Under the pieces are notes generated by a model, which had not been told where the DNA came from, did not search any database, and saw nothing but the letters and a program-made list of their open reading frames with translations. The position numbers and the translations under genes are program-made. Below are positions 11,369-24,980 of a stretch of DNA of 64,000 bases, one piece after another. Each line of letters opens with the position of its first letter. The stretch's first letter is position 1. The DNA is from Linanthus parryae (lineage: Eukaryota > Streptophyta > Magnoliopsida > Ericales > Polemoniaceae), in assembly GCA_023055425.1 (NCBI GenBank), contig JALGPY010000012.1, forward strand, positions 12,459,922-12,523,921. The letters are read 5' to 3'.

Positions 11369-14300
11369 ATGACGGATGACAATTATCCTAGGGTTTCGTC
11401 TTCTACTTCCATGTCTGCCACCGACTCTTCGGCCACAAAGCAAAGGTTTTGCAATTGCATAGCATTCTCTTGGCTTCTTTCAGTTTCATTTGTGGGTTTT
11501 GCAGATTTTGACATTTCTTTCATGGGTTTGGATGGATTCGATTAATAATGGGCTTTTCTAGTTTTCTTCTTCTCTATTCAATCATATCTGGGTCTCGGCG
11601 TTTCTTTGTCTCAAGCCTAATTTTTTTTCTCCTGTAATTCACTTTGTTTGAAGTTCAAAATTAATTTTTGCGGATTCTAATTTGGGGTCTTTTGAAATCA
11701 TGTTCTATACTTTTTATTTCATCTATCAAAGGTTCACAAATACAATGCCCCTTCAGAATGATTGATTAGCCCTTATTTTATTTTATCTATAGTATTATGT
11801 TCAGTGTCTTTGGTTTTGTGTTGACTTTAGAGGAATTTCAGGAAAAAGAGAAAGTGGGATCAGCCTGCTGAGTTTTTAGTGTCAGCTGGGGTAGCAGTAC
11901 CTGGGATTCGTCCAATTGGAAGCATGGCATCACTTGCTTCCATCGCTCTTCCTGGCGCTGTTTTAACCTCTAATGCCATCTTCGCTAATCCACAAGCACT
12001 ACAGGCGCCTTTAGTACAGCCACATGCTGCTGCGGTGGTGCAAAAGTTAAATCAAGTAAGATATTTTAGCAGCTAGATAAGTGCTGGCATCTTTTGTAGA
12101 CCTCCTTTTCCCTCTTGCCCACTGTTGTTGTTCATTGCAGTATTGGCTTATCTGCTCTCTTTCAGTTTGTCTCTTAAACAGTGCTTGCTCTTATTATTTC
12201 TAGTTCCACTTCTGTCTCATTGAGATAGTGGCATTTGATAGTCGTGGTTGATTGTAGAAAATTACGTTTGGCAGAGTAGACATCTAAGGTTTGCCTCTTT
12301 TTTGACTTGAATACTGTCATTTCTAGAAGAGTGATACCTTGAGTGGGAAAAGATATCGAATAATTGATTGTAAAGAACCACATTTTGACCTTGTTCCCAA
12401 ACTAAATTCTTCTAACTTTTTTCATGAAATCCACAATTTGTTTCTTGGTAACCATCTCTGCCAGAAAGTACAATGTGCCAAAATATAGCTTATAACGAAT
12501 CCTTTTTATTTTAAATGTCTTTAGTATTTGGTATGATGCTTATCATTCACCACTAAGGGTCGTTTCTGTGTAACTTCTCAGTTGTGAGTTCTATTTGAGA
12601 AATTCAGTTGCAGTATAATGACTTTGAGTTCCTTTAGCGGGCTTAAGTTCATTCAAATGGAGAGTGAAACATTGGGATCAAGGAACTACGTCAACATAAT
12701 GAAATACATGTTCCGTATTTGGCCTTACTAACATTTATGCACCATGAAGACTAGCTTGGTGGCAGGAGCTTTTGACTTCACCTTCAGGTCACATGTGCAT
12801 TGCCACATCCCGATAGTAGATTAAAGAAAAGAAATGACGATGATTAAAAAATATTTATCATTTATGAATCGGACTTTTCATGTAATCCTTATAACTAGGC
12901 TGGGCCTGATACTGCTACAAGTGGTGCACTTGGTGGAATAGGTATAAGTTATTTGAATCTTTAATGTGGACTGAAGATATCAGATTTGGTATGCTACTGT
13001 GGTCAGTTCATGCCACTCCTAGTGTCTTGATAACCACACAAGTCCTGACATATTCTGCATGCTTTGACTCCAGTGATCTTTGTGGGGTGAAAACTTTGAC
13101 ATACTGTTGTGTAGCTTTTATAAATTTATCTTCTTCACTCTCCAGCAGAAAATTCAAGACGAGTTGATCGCTCGAGAAATTGTTATAAATGATGCCGATT
13201 CGTCTGTTCGGTACAAGCTAACGAAACGTCAAACCCAGGAAGAGGTGATTGTTATTTGTTACCTGTCGTTACTGTAGGGTAGACTGAGTGATGTACAATG
13301 TTATTAAACACATGCTGTGGAACTGACAAACTGTTGACTGACTTTGCAGATCCAGAAATGCACTGGCGCCGTGGTAATTACTAGGTATAGCGTGAATTAG
13401 TATAATCAGTAGAGTTTCCTAGTCTTTGCATAATTTGTTTTAACAATGTGTTTGCAGGGGAAGATATCATCCTCCAAATGTGGCTCCCAACGGTGAAAAA
13501 CCTCTTTATCTTCATATTTCCGCAGGTGCACATGTAAGTCTTTATTAAGTTATGTTCAGTTACCTATCAAACAGTTTATGTTCTGTATTTGAATTAAAAG
13601 TATAATTAGGTTGTTGAAGCTCAAATGTATTGTGAATGATATCTTAAACTGCCAAGTTTGTGTGACTCTCTCAGAATATTGCCTCTGATGTCTGATTTCA
13701 TTGAATATGTTAATTGAATCCTCAAAATAATTTACAGCATTTTCTTGGCTTGAAACTTAGAAATTATGTGAATTTTTTTTCTACCTTATTTGGTATGATT
13801 CAGTTGAATAGGAGGATACAGAGTGTCACAGCTTCTATCTACTACATTTTTGCTTGCTAGAATCATCTTTACCTCATCCACTTCAACAGGCAGACAGCGT
13901 AATTAAAATGTAGATTATACATTATTGCGAAGATGCAAAGGAATTCGGTTTGTTTTGATCTGTAATAGCTTCCCAACAACTTTGCTGTCACACTTCCTCA
14001 GTTTTCTATAAAGAAAGATGCATATTCAGTGACATGGAAAATTGTTGATTGCCTGATTGTAATAGGGTATGTCCAATTGGCAACCTGGTGACTGCAGATG
14101 GGCAAAGTACCCACGTATGACCTAATATAATCTTAATTTTGTTGTTAAAAAACGATTAATTTGGTAAGTTAAACATGTTTAGGGAGGGCCGTTATTTTGT
14201 CCAGATGTCATAGAATAAGGTATGCCGAATTGGTAGCAGTAGGACTCATCGAGTGAAATCTTAATGGAGAGAAATCAGAGCTGCTACGGTACATTGACAT

Positions 14301-17300
14301 ATTTGTAATTTAATTAATGGGAGTACATGTTTGCCAAGATCTCTCCTGAGGGTTGCTCTTTCATGCACCATAGCTAGGTTAAAGTTAGAGCATACACAGT
14401 GAAATGGATGATTTATGGTCGAATCTGAAAATGGATTGGAGGTTTGCCAGATTTGACAAGCTGCAGTGCAATATCATAATATACAGATGACGTTGAGCTA
14501 GTTAACTTGCAAGTAATGCATTGTGCCATACTACCTGTACTCTCTAGTTGGACCTTTTCAGTTTGTGGGGAGTTGATTTTGGATGGAGCGATTCATTCAC
14601 CACTGGGATTTGGTTGCTTTATAAGTGGGCATGTAATAGTGGCTAGCTTAAATCATTATCTTATTCCTACTGATCTGACTGAGCAATCATTTTCTGGTTA
14701 CTTGATAAATTTGCCAAAGGACCCTATTTAACTGATGCGCCAAGGTACTGGGTGAGTACAAGAAATATGCTTTATTGGCTAATATTAGGGCTGCTGATGC
14801 ACACCATGATGGTCTAGTTATCACCACTCACATTATGTCCAGCTAGGTAGTACAGAATATTTTATTTTCGAAATGGTTCTCCTTGGCTAGTAACAAAACA
14901 TGAATAGTCCAGTTCAACTTCTTTATGAGGAGGCTCTATTATTTGGATTATTATTAGTTGAAACATTTTGAGGTTTTTAGGTGATAATTTAGTGGTTTCC
15001 TGGCGTGAGTGAATTGCAGTTGTGCCATTGTATCATTTGATGTGGTTTGATGTGTGGTACTTGCCCATTATTGGTTCTCATTTTATCTTGAGGGTAGATT
15101 TACTTTTTTTTCTGAGGTTTGTTCCGGAGATTGCCAGACTTTAAAAAGCTATTTTAAGATCCAGCCATCCTGGAGTCGACATGATGTTATGATCATGGTT
15201 AACAGTCCTTCATGGAAATGGGCTAGCTGGGCATATGTTATTTTATCAAGAGGGTGTGATGATTATCCACATTCGCTCCCCTCAATTAACTCTTTTCCTT
15301 AATAGTTGAGGGAACTGTGCACAAGATTTGATCATTCTATGTTTAGACATTGATAGAACGAATGCACCTAGGGGAACTAAGGGAGAATGACGAAGGAACA
15401 TTCAAGAGTTTTGTACATTGTGCTTCTACTGGCAGAGTGGGGCTCTCATCTTATTCAAATCTATTCAAGAGCTCCGTCTTTATGTGAGATTGAGCCTTAG
15501 CCCTCGTTTGGGTAGCAGCATAAGGGGGCAGCATAGCATAACTTATGCTCTCCTTTTTATCCAGTGTTTGGGTGCCGGTATAAGGGGGAGCATAAATTAT
15601 ACCCCCGCCATAACTTTTTCAATTTTATGAATAAAAGTTAAACCACCACCCCCAAGGTATAAGGCCGGATAAGGGGAAGCATCATAACTCACAATTGTTT
15701 TGGGACCAAAATGCCATTGTACCTTCACCCCTAATTCCTACCCCTTATCCCCAAACCCTGCAACATCAACCCAAATTCTACTTGTCGTCACCATCACAAT
15801 CCCCTGTCACCAATGCACCATCTTCTTTATCTCCTTCAACCTCCTACAACACCACTAATCTCAGCCACCATGAACAACCACCCTTTCCACCATCAATTCC
15901 AACCAAAATCACCATCTTAGATACGGAGCTCTCACGACCTAGATATGGAGCTCGCACGAGTTCACCATCTTCTAATAATTTAGTTAATTAAGTTAATTAG
16001 CAATATAAGGTCGTTAATTATATAGTTCGTTAATTAAGTTGTCAAAACATGTTTAGTTAATTTGTGTGTTTTAATGCCATATTATAATACGGACATCTAT
16101 GAATTCAAAATCACAACATTGTAGGACAAAAGCGTATTTTCACATTAACCCTTTATCATATCCTGCATCTTATCCGACAACACCCAAACATAGACAACCA
16201 GCATACCTTATCAGGGCTGATCAGACAACATACTTATCTTGCTTCTTATTCCAACATAAGCATTATCCCTACGTAACTTATCCGCTATCCAAACGAGCCC
16301 TTAAAGTATATTTTTATCTGGATCTAGGAGTTGATATGAGTCAATTATTATGGTTTAATGTAAAAAATATATGAAGCAAAGAGATAAGGGCACACCTCAT
16401 AAATTAAATATGGCTACGACTGTCCACAAGGACCACAACTTCTGATGTTCAACAATCAGAGAATTAAAGCAGAAAATTACCTGGCGCATGTGCTGCAAAC
16501 AATATTGTGAACAGTTAGTTGAACAGTAACTAGGGCTTGTGTAGAACTTGATAGCCAGGAATTACTCCTAGCATCCCCTTGGCATCACACGTAAGGCTAG
16601 GGTTGCATCACACGCCCCAGAGTTTCTGTGAAAGCTTTATTATTCTAAAAAACAATGACCTCCAGCTCAGACCTTTGCATCCTTATTTAGACCTGGCAAC
16701 TTTTCTGATTCTGTCTTGATCTGCCTAATATATCCAAATTAACCCCTAACTAAAACAAATAGTACTGAGACTCTATAATCTGAAGATAATAAACTCATAA
16801 CTAGATTTAATCTAATTCCCAAATTGGCGCCTTATCATCTATGGTGTACCAGATCAAATCTTGACCATTAGAACCTACCTTTCCGTGCCTCTTATAAACT
16901 TTGAGAGGTTCTTTCCATGTTCCATTATTTCCCCCGCTCAAATGACTCTAATGATTACTGCTGCCAGATCCTGGTTACTGCTGCCCTGGTCTAATGAACC
17001 TCAATGATCGAGAATAAGACAAGCTCGTATGTTCTATGTGAGATTGAGAGATATAGACAATGAAGGAATTAAGGATGGGGCAATTCTCTGGTGTTACCGT
17101 CTAATTAGGTCTGTTATACTGGTGACTGTAGTCACTACAGGATTCCATGTACCAGATCAAGAGGCATAGCAAGGTGTGCTTTAATTACCTAGTTACTGTT
17201 CATTATAAAGATTAATACCTTGCTAATTTATTCGCTACTATATACAGTATATAGAGAAGTAATCATTAGACGACTTCAGGACTTCCTTTGGGCGAGCAAG

Positions 17301-20300
17301 GTGACACATCCTGTTCTGAATGGATTGAAGTTAGCACTCAGCTCTCTGTATAAGAAGAAAGACTTCAATTTTGGGAGGGCCAAAATAAATTTCGTATATT
17401 CAAAAGATTAGTTCCTTAGTTGGAGGGGGCAAGTTTAATGTGCTTGATAGTTGGTATAAAGTGACATGTGATGTATCCTATAAGATTGTAATCTTGAGGC
17501 AATATGGTCCTTTGTTAAGGGATCCAAGGTTGATAGACCTAAACACTCTACAAGAAGTAAGGAGCACGAGAAGGATCACTTATACCTTGAGGATTACTAA
17601 TAAAGAGTAGACACATGATCCATTTATGTAAGATTTAGCTGCTTCTCCACCTTCTCAAATATGTAATGAAAATCTTGGTACGATGGATGCAAGCAAGCAA
17701 CAAAAAGTAATTCAGTCACTTAAAGAGATAACCAATACCAGGTTGATGAGGAAACCTGCCATCTGAAGATGTTCAAATCTATCTGATACTTATGGGTATT
17801 GGTAGTCCTAAGAGGGATTACAGATCTTAACTTTGTTTGCCCTCTTTTATATTGGCCAAAGTGTTAGCTCAGTCACGCCATCTGAAAAATTCCATTAATC
17901 CTTTCAAAGTTAATGAACTTTCTCTAAGAGGAAAAGGAAGAAGATATAACTTGCTGATTTCAACCACTGAAGTCTCTCAAAATGAGGAGTCCGGTTTAAG
18001 TTGCTTATTGCTTTAATGCAAGTCTCACCACTGTAAACTGTGGGTTTAAGTTGTGGCATATCTATGCAGTTGGAGACGACAGTGGAGCGAATAAAAGCAG
18101 TTGATCATGCTGCTGCCATGGTTGAAGAGATAATGAAACAGGATTCAGCCAACAGCGGTGTTAAGGTAAATGTGCTTCACTCCCACCCAGTGAGTGGCAG
18201 AATGGAATTGACTAAACAGTTATGAGTATTTGTAACAGGTCGCTCATCTGTTTAGCACTTGCATATATCTGGGTTTTGAAGCAGATCCATCATTGAACAT
18301 TGCTGCTCGTATCCGTGGACCAAATGTGAGGTTTTTTCTTCTCTTTTGTGCGATCAGATTGTCATACTATACTTCATCCACCTGCACCACCCCACGTATG
18401 CACACGCCTGAATTTCCCACTGAACCAAATCTTTTGGGTACTTAACTTTTTCTCTTGATTTTGTTCTTCATTTGTCTTTGTGGGGATTAGCAATGGAGAC
18501 TTTTACACTAGATGTGACACCTTGCTAGAATTTGCGTCATGCTTGTTAATCTCTTGTTTATTGCTGGGTTGTTCAACTTCTTAACCTCGTAAGGAGGGGG
18601 AATAATTGTATAAATAAATCTTAAGAACTTGTTTTGTCACAATCTCAAGGCTTTTTGCTCTATCTCTCTTTCCTTTTTAATTCTTTTCACGAGTTTAGCT
18701 TGAAATTTGTATTTCATTTTTGTGATGAGATGTTCTAATGTTAAAGCTCTCTCTGACTTCTCCATTCAATTGGGAGAGAACTTTTTTGGTGTTGGTGTTG
18801 GTTTTTCTTTCACATGCAGGATCAGTATGTAAATCACATTATGAATGAAACAGGAGCAACTGTCTTGTTGAGAGGACGTGGTTCAGGAAACTCTGAGAGT
18901 CCATTTACCGAAGGTTCTACTTTGTGATTTGATAAATAAGACAGTTTTACAAGTTCTTTTATGGATACATTAATGACGTACTGTTCTTGGAGAACTCATA
19001 TATCTACTGACACTATTTGTTTCAGAAGGACAACAACCGATGCATTTATTCTTGTCCAGTAACAGTCAGAAGAGTCTTGATAGTGCGAAGCTTTTGGCCG
19101 AAAACCTGTTGGACACCATCAGCGTAGAGTGTGGTGTCTCTCGGTGAGTAGGGTTTGGCTTATGTTTAATTTGTATGTGTGTGCTAATGTAAAGAGAATT
19201 CTCCATCCTTTTCTATTGGATCTGAACTCTTTTTCTTGTTAGATAGTTTCCTTTTGTTCTGTTGTTACTTTATTGGTTGGATAATGTAGTAAACTTTTTT
19301 CTTTTCTCTTTTGTTGCTAAATGTGAAATTTTTTATACCACAATGATCACATCCACAGTTGGTTGAAATTAACTTGAAGGGTTGTGTTGCATGTATTCTT
19401 CTGAAAATTTTGTGTTCCACTTCCTGAATCTTATTTTGTTTTTGTCTATAAATATATATTTTCTACTTAAGGTCTATTATCTCATCCCTCACACTTTTCT
19501 CAGCGTTTTGGGTGTTGTTTATCGTTGGCCAGGGGCGGATCCAGGAATTCTGTACAGTGGGGGCTAAATTGGAAAAAATAAACAAAATAGGTATAAAAAT
19601 TAAATTTTGTAAAGTCTAGTGGTGGCTCCAATGCAAATTTTATGGGACTGAACCGAAAAAACTAAGCAAAATAAGGGTAAAATTCTAATTTTGAAAAGTT
19701 GAGCGGGGGCTATGGCCCCCACTTCTCACCATGTAGCTCCGCCCTTTGGTTGGGCACCATTTAATTTTTCAGTTTGCTGAACTTTTGGGTCCAATGTCAG
19801 GGTCTCGTCAGGCAAGGTCTATGGTGCTGTTCCGCCCCCACAACAATTATTGACTGGAGTTCAGAGTTCTGGAAACGAGGTGAACTCAACAATTCCACCT
19901 GTTGTCTCAACTGCCACTCCTGGGATCAATCCATCTCTTCTTCAGGGGACTTTCTCGCAACCTCAACAAAGCATGGTTTGCCTTCCACGCCCGTCATTAA
20001 TGGGTGGAACAAGCTACAATGGATATGGTGGAATATATCCTCAAGCTACACCATTGCAGCAAGTTGCGTTGGCACTTAGGCAGCCGCCTTCTTTTGTTGA
20101 TTCCAGGGTTGCTTTAGCAACAACTCCGGCTAGCACATCAGCAAATTCTATTGAGATTTTATCCTCTGGTAAAGAGAAGCGGCCTATGCAAAGAAGGAAG
20201 TTCCAGGAGTTACCAGTTGCCGCTAAAGGGCCTCTAAACCACCATCAGGTATCTGCATGTAGTCTCCTTGGATGGAGGGTATTGCCACTTTATAAATCTT

Positions 20301-22519
20301 TAAAAGAAAAATATAGCTTCCAAGTAAACTTAGTTCTTTGTGGAGCAAACTTATTTTAGTTTTTGTAGTTAAGAATTGAAAGGGTAGATGCTCCAAAAAG
20401 GTTTTGATTAGTTTACTCAACAATCTGAAGCTGCAATATTAGGACTCTAGTGTAGCTTTATTTCAATGTTAAAGCTTGTCTAATGCCACTGAAAATGACT
20501 ACAAATGCATTTCTTGGTTGCCTAAGATAAACAAAAGAATTTGGGAAGTTGAGAAAACACTGTGTGTACTCTTACCCATGGTGTTCCCTTCTGTTAGAGT
20601 TTGGTTATGGTTTACTTTCTGCATCAGGTGAGATAAGAATATCATGTGGCTCTTTTGGCAACGCTCAGACTGTCATGGCTGATACAGTCAATCAGAATAC
20701 AATCAAGAGAAATGGACCGCCAATTAATGATGATATAATTAGGTTTTAATTTAAATATGCGGACTCAATCCAAGTTTGAGATTCAAGTATTCACGATTAG
20801 TATTTAAACTCTTTTTATTTTGTGTGTTTTATCTTATTCTCTTTCCATCAAACATTGAGAAATCATATAACTTCAAACTCTATAATCAGAATTGTGTTAC
20901 AAAAAGATATTGGTTTTTCAGCACATGCATTGTGTGTGCCACACGTATGTTAAGTTTCTCCTCAATCGATGACACACCGGTTTAAATATTTGTTTTCTTG
21001 TTTAATAAACTTATTAATGATAATATTATGTCTCTGACTTTCATTACTTGTGATTCCAGGTATTTTCTCTGACCTTGTATGAAGCTAACAGGCTGATACT
21101 GGACTTCTGTTGGGCAGTTTCTATGTTTACAGGGTTTTCTTTTTGGAGATGGCAATGGATACGTGAATGCTGTCATCGTCCTTCCTTCTGGAACTGAGTT
21201 TATGCAGTTAAATATAAACTGCGTGTACAACATCTAAACCGAAAGCATGCTTTTGCATATTTTTCTTTGGATCTTTTTGGCCTTCTCCTGTTGTCCTCTT
21301 CCTCCAAAGATAGATTTGCATCTCACCATTTCATATTTTGCATGTACCGAAATCTAATGTTTATAGGCTCAGTGCCTGTTCTGTATTGCCGATTTTAATC
21401 AATTTTTTTATCCAATTGGATTAAAATCGGCCACTTTTCAACAATTTCATTTGTTATGACCACAAATTAAAATCTGGTAATCTGCATATTAAAATAATCT
21501 CCGCGCAATTGTATGATTTTCAAAACTGGGGATTATGCAGTTGAAGAATCTCTAAAAAATTAAATTTGTTTCTTTGTTATTTTTGTTTTTGTTTGTGTGT
21601 GTGTGTGTGTGTTTTTTTTTCGCATGATCACAGTTCAATTATAAATAGATGTATTCAATTACTTGACTCTAGAGCTCTTTAAATTTTGTTAAATGGATCA
21701 AGTAAGTGATCTATGATTTCAGCTCATACCAAACCAATTGTGATTTTTAGTTTAGCTGGAATTTTCATCCAGATTATTTTCAGCTTATTTTTTAGATTTT
21801 CAGCTGTTACCAAACAGGGCCTTATTCCGATAGAAGTGTGCACCTAGCACACATTTTCATTGTTCATATCTCACGGAAAATTATGATCTTGCTTGTTTGG
21901 CCATGTTCACCATTATTATAACTAAGTTGAGATTTGTTGGTATACTTTGGTATTAGATATATTCCTTTATACTTTCTGATGTTTCTAAGGGATTACAACA
22001 TTGTTTTATTTTCTTCTCTCAAGACTTCATCACAGGGTCCAGAGTTTCTGAAACTGGGTGGACAAACACCAGATCCAGTGGTGAGAAATATTTCAACCAT
22101 GCCAGCTCCAAAAATGCTGGTTAAGCCTTCGACCAATGGGATGCCTCCTCCCCCTCAAAGAACCATCATGCCTCCTCCACCTCCGAAATTCACTGCGCCA
22201 ATGCCTGACCCCAAAGTCCAGCAGACCAGAGTTCCAGAAAAATCTACTCCTGAAAGTGTCCCTGGTAATTTTCCATTTGTCATTTTTTGAGTTATCTTTT
22301 TGGCTCAACATAAAAACAAGAATGATCTATTTCTTTATATATGGTTGGGAGAAACAGCTGTTTATTACATTCTTCTTTTTTCTGTTATATACTGTTTCAG
22401 ATACATTGATAAAGCTAATGGAGTATGGGGAGGAAGATAGCGACACTGATGAGGAGACCGAACAACCCAAAAGAGATTCAAATGGATTGCCTGCTCCAAA
22501 GCCGTTTTGGGCTGCATGA
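11369..22519 (+). CDS. RIK: KH-domain protein RIK (RS2/AS1-interacting KH protein)
   Basis: Twelve coding exons: 11369-11445, 11842-12055, 13149-13244, 13350-13384, 13458-13533, 18070-18165, 18239-18325, 18820-18913, 19026-19143, 19801-20248, 22024-22264 and 22401-22519. All junctions are GT-AG, the phases agree, and the total is 566 residues, close to the Arabidopsis protein. A basic patch KQRKKRKWDQPAE starts exon 2. Conserved KIQDELIAREIVINDAD and YHPPN segments follow. The KH-like core is in exons 7-8 (AARIRGPNDQYVNHIMNETG), with GPND at the GXXG loop. Exons 10-11 are Gln/Pro-rich (PPPPQRT, MPPPPPK), and the end is an acidic tail plus PKPFWAA. In maize and Arabidopsis RIK binds RS2/AS1 and is linked to HIRA-related silencing of KNOX genes; it is expected in the nucleus and to bind RNA. 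Intron 5 is 4.5 kb and carries a Tourist-like MITE. Exon 1 and the start are inferred from the frame and the family N-terminus. Confidence 0.93.
15500..16300. mobile_element. Tourist-like (PIF/Harbinger) MITE in RIK intron 5
   Basis: The left end GCCCTCGTTTGGGTAGC and the right end, read in reverse complement as GGGCTCGTTTGGATAGC, form terminal inverted repeats. They are flanked by TTA at 15497-15499 and 16301-16303, the target duplication typical of PIF/Harbinger. The element is about 801 bp without a transposase, so it is non-autonomous. Sub-terminal 'gcataaggggg' motifs recur in mirrored form. Confidence 0.8.
19532..19745. mobile_element. MITE-like fragment in RIK intron 9
   Basis: The left end 'ggggcggatccaggaat' and the right end (reverse complement 'gggcggagctacatgg') are imperfect inverted repeats around 214 bp that include 'tatggccccc'. 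Similar debris is seen at 23165-23340 and 26255-26535. It ends 55 bp before exon 10. The family is not determined. Confidence 0.5.
21388..21431. repeat. Perfect 13-bp inverted repeat in RIK intron 10
   Basis: GCCGATTTTAATC (21388-21400) and its exact reverse complement (21419-21431) could form a hairpin with an 18-nt loop. AATT/AATT pairing can extend it. It is probably the remains of a small foldback element. No role is assigned. Confidence 0.6.
21594..21612. repeat. (GT)n microsatellite in RIK intron 10
   Basis: About nine GT units are followed by a T run. Non-coding. Confidence 0.85.
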
Positions 22520-24160
22520 GCTCTCTCGGTTGAATCTAGCTGCTTGGGTTTTCGCTGGACATTGATGATGACTCTCCTGGCGAAGTATTTATCTGGGCTC
22601 CATTTGAGTTCTTTCAGAGTCTCGGATAAGTAGAGCAAAATTCCGTGGTTCCCCCAGCCTCTGCGGCTAAAGTGTTGGGAAGGATTTGCTTTGTTGTATT
22701 TTGATAATTTCTTTTTTGGGAGGAATATCGACCTCAGGCTCTTCATTTTCCTCTCGTGTTTTTCAAGGTGGATCGTTGATGCCTCCTTCCCGGTGATTGA
22801 AAGTCGTGGAAATGATTGTGCCTGGAACCAATGTATCCTGTAAATGTTGTTTTAGCAGAGCTTATTGCTTCATATTAATTTGGGGAATGTTACTAGATCC
22901 CCTTTCTATACAACAACCTAACGCATCAAGTATCAGGTTGCTTCTGTTTCCATTTAACAAACAATCGTGCATGCAGTGATTGTTGCTGAGAATAGATTCT
23001 TGAATCTTTGCACGAACTGCTCATAGCAAACTGAAGTTTATAAAGTACAAGACCATGCCAAACTAAAGTTTATAAAAGGGAAAGACTATTTTAGTCGTCC
23101 ATGTAATACAATAGCTAAATTTGCCAGTTGTGAATATTACAACCGGTATGACGTGGTGGAAAACACTACATGCACGGGCGGGCGGATCCAATCTTGGCTA
23201 TGTCCACTAAATTTGGTTTAGCACCCACTAAAATTTAATTAATAGTCCTTATATTTATATCTAATAATTAAAAAGATTATATTTTTAAAATTTAGCCTAT
23301 GCTGGGGGGAAATTCTGAACCTGCCCCTACTACAGGTTATAATCATGACACGTTTTGTGGAACAATTAAGACGTTTTCACGGATTTTTTTCTCCTTTTTT
23401 TTTAGAATTACATCATACAGGCGGATTCGAACCCAATACCTCATGAAAGTGCTTCAAAGTTAAGTCTCGCTCAACTTTTCAAACCTTAAAGTTCACTTAT
23501 ATTTTATTTACTTTCTTCGTTTGTGATTTGGCCAACGAAATTGCAACATAACCTCAAAGCAACTTTTCAGAAGTAGTATAGTTTTCTGAATTTAACCCTC
23601 ATTCTGAAAATTTCTAGATTCGACCCTGCACCGATCATGGATCGATCTGAGGCCACTACGCCTTCGAATTAACCACAGGAACAAAATTTTGTACAATGTA
23701 TTTTCTCTATCTTTCTACTACCTACGACAAACTTGGGGGAGTAGGTTAGTGAAGTTTGCCCTATAAACATAGTAATAGAGAGAAATATGATCTCTCTATC
23801 CCCTCGCGTGAAATCAGGAGGTTTGGGGGAGTTAGTTAACTGGCGCCAATTATTTATTTATAATAATACACCGGGAATTTCTCTGGTTCATTCCCTTGTA
23901 ATTTGTTTTTCACATTTTCTGAGAATCAAACCCTAACAGAGCCCCTCTTTGCCCTAGCTGGCCATTGCCCACATTCCCTGTTGATTTCTTCTGACAAAAC
24001 CAAAATTAATATTTCTTTCCTGCTGTTTGATTAAATTCCCTTCAATTTGTTCTGTTATTTCAGATTTGATTTATCGTGCCAACATCTTCCTGGAGGAGAA
24101 TTTGCATAATTTCTTGGTGGGGGAGGATTTAGGGCTTTTCTTGAATTCCATTTCTTCAGG
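22520..24160. other. RIK 3' UTR, then intergenic DNA and promoter of next gene
   Basis: 22520 to about 23000 is the likely 3' UTR of RIK. 23165-23340 resembles the transposon debris in RIK intron 9 ('ggcggatcc', 'agcacccacta', 'cctgcccct'). 23415-23470 has a B-box-like 'ggattcgaaccc' in inverted setting. From about 23850 ('tttataataatacac') to 24160 is the probable promoter and 5' UTR of the serine-rich gene, with CT-rich leader sequence. No other gene is seen. Confidence 0.45.
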
Positions 24161-24362
24161 TTGGTTCAATTCTTCATCCTTATACCTCCTCCTTATGTAA
24201 TCTCTCTATACATCTTTGGCTTTCTCTATTCATGTCTATTGCATTCGCAGAACCGAGTTCCTGATCAAACGTGTTCCTGAGAACTAGGTCATTCAAAGAA
24301 TTGCCCAATTTCAAACTCAAATTTTGTTTGGATTAATATGTTATGAGTAATGTAGGGAGAGA

Positions 24363-24571
24363 TCCCCCAAGGGCTTGACTTAGTTGGTGATGCTTGGGAT
24401 TTAATGATTTTCTCTCCCAGGTCTTAGGCAGGTTCGAACCCAACAAAAACCAATAATCCTTGAGGCCATTAGGGATTGACATGGCCGTCTATAGGAAGCT
24501 GTAGGTGTACCCCAAAGTTCCATGATAGTGGAGGTTTGTGTAAGCTGGCCTGGACACCACGGTTAACAAAA
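24363..24571 (+). mobile_element. tRNA-derived SINE
   Basis: An A-box-like 'gacttagttggtga' (about 24377) and a B box GGTTCGAACCC (24431-24441) lie about 50 bp apart, as in a tRNA promoter. An unrelated body follows, and the 3' end 'ggacaccacggttaac' then 'aaaaat' is of a type shared by plant SINEs. Flanking sequences 'taatgtagggagaga' (left) and 'aatgttatagggagaga' (right, differing by a 2-bp insertion) look like a target-site duplication. The element lies between the 5' leader and the start codon of the serine-rich gene, probably inside a 5' UTR intron. Confidence 0.75.
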
Positions 24572-24980
24572 ATGTTATAGGGAGAGAAGTCACTGTTATT
24601 ATACACCACAAGAATTAAGAAAATCTTTCTCTTACAGGCTGAAACCTGAGGCGACAGTCCGCGCTCTCACATATAAGAGACTAGTGAAGGACTTTTAAGG
24701 AATCGAAAACCAGGCATATTGTAAGTTTCCCGAGCTTTTCATTAATTTTCTCTTACAAGTTTCTTTCTTGGAGATAACAAAAGAGGAGATATTTGTTATT
24801 CTAACAGGATATTATCATCGCAAAATGTCGGCCCCATACATGCTCAAAATTCTAAAAAATTGTCCCCATGATGATATTATGAATTGCGGTCTTTTCTCTC
24901 ATTGAGCAGGTCGGTTCACTATTTTAATTTCAAGATGTTATAGCTCCTGGAAAAAGAACTCGGTTTGGATAAACAAGCAA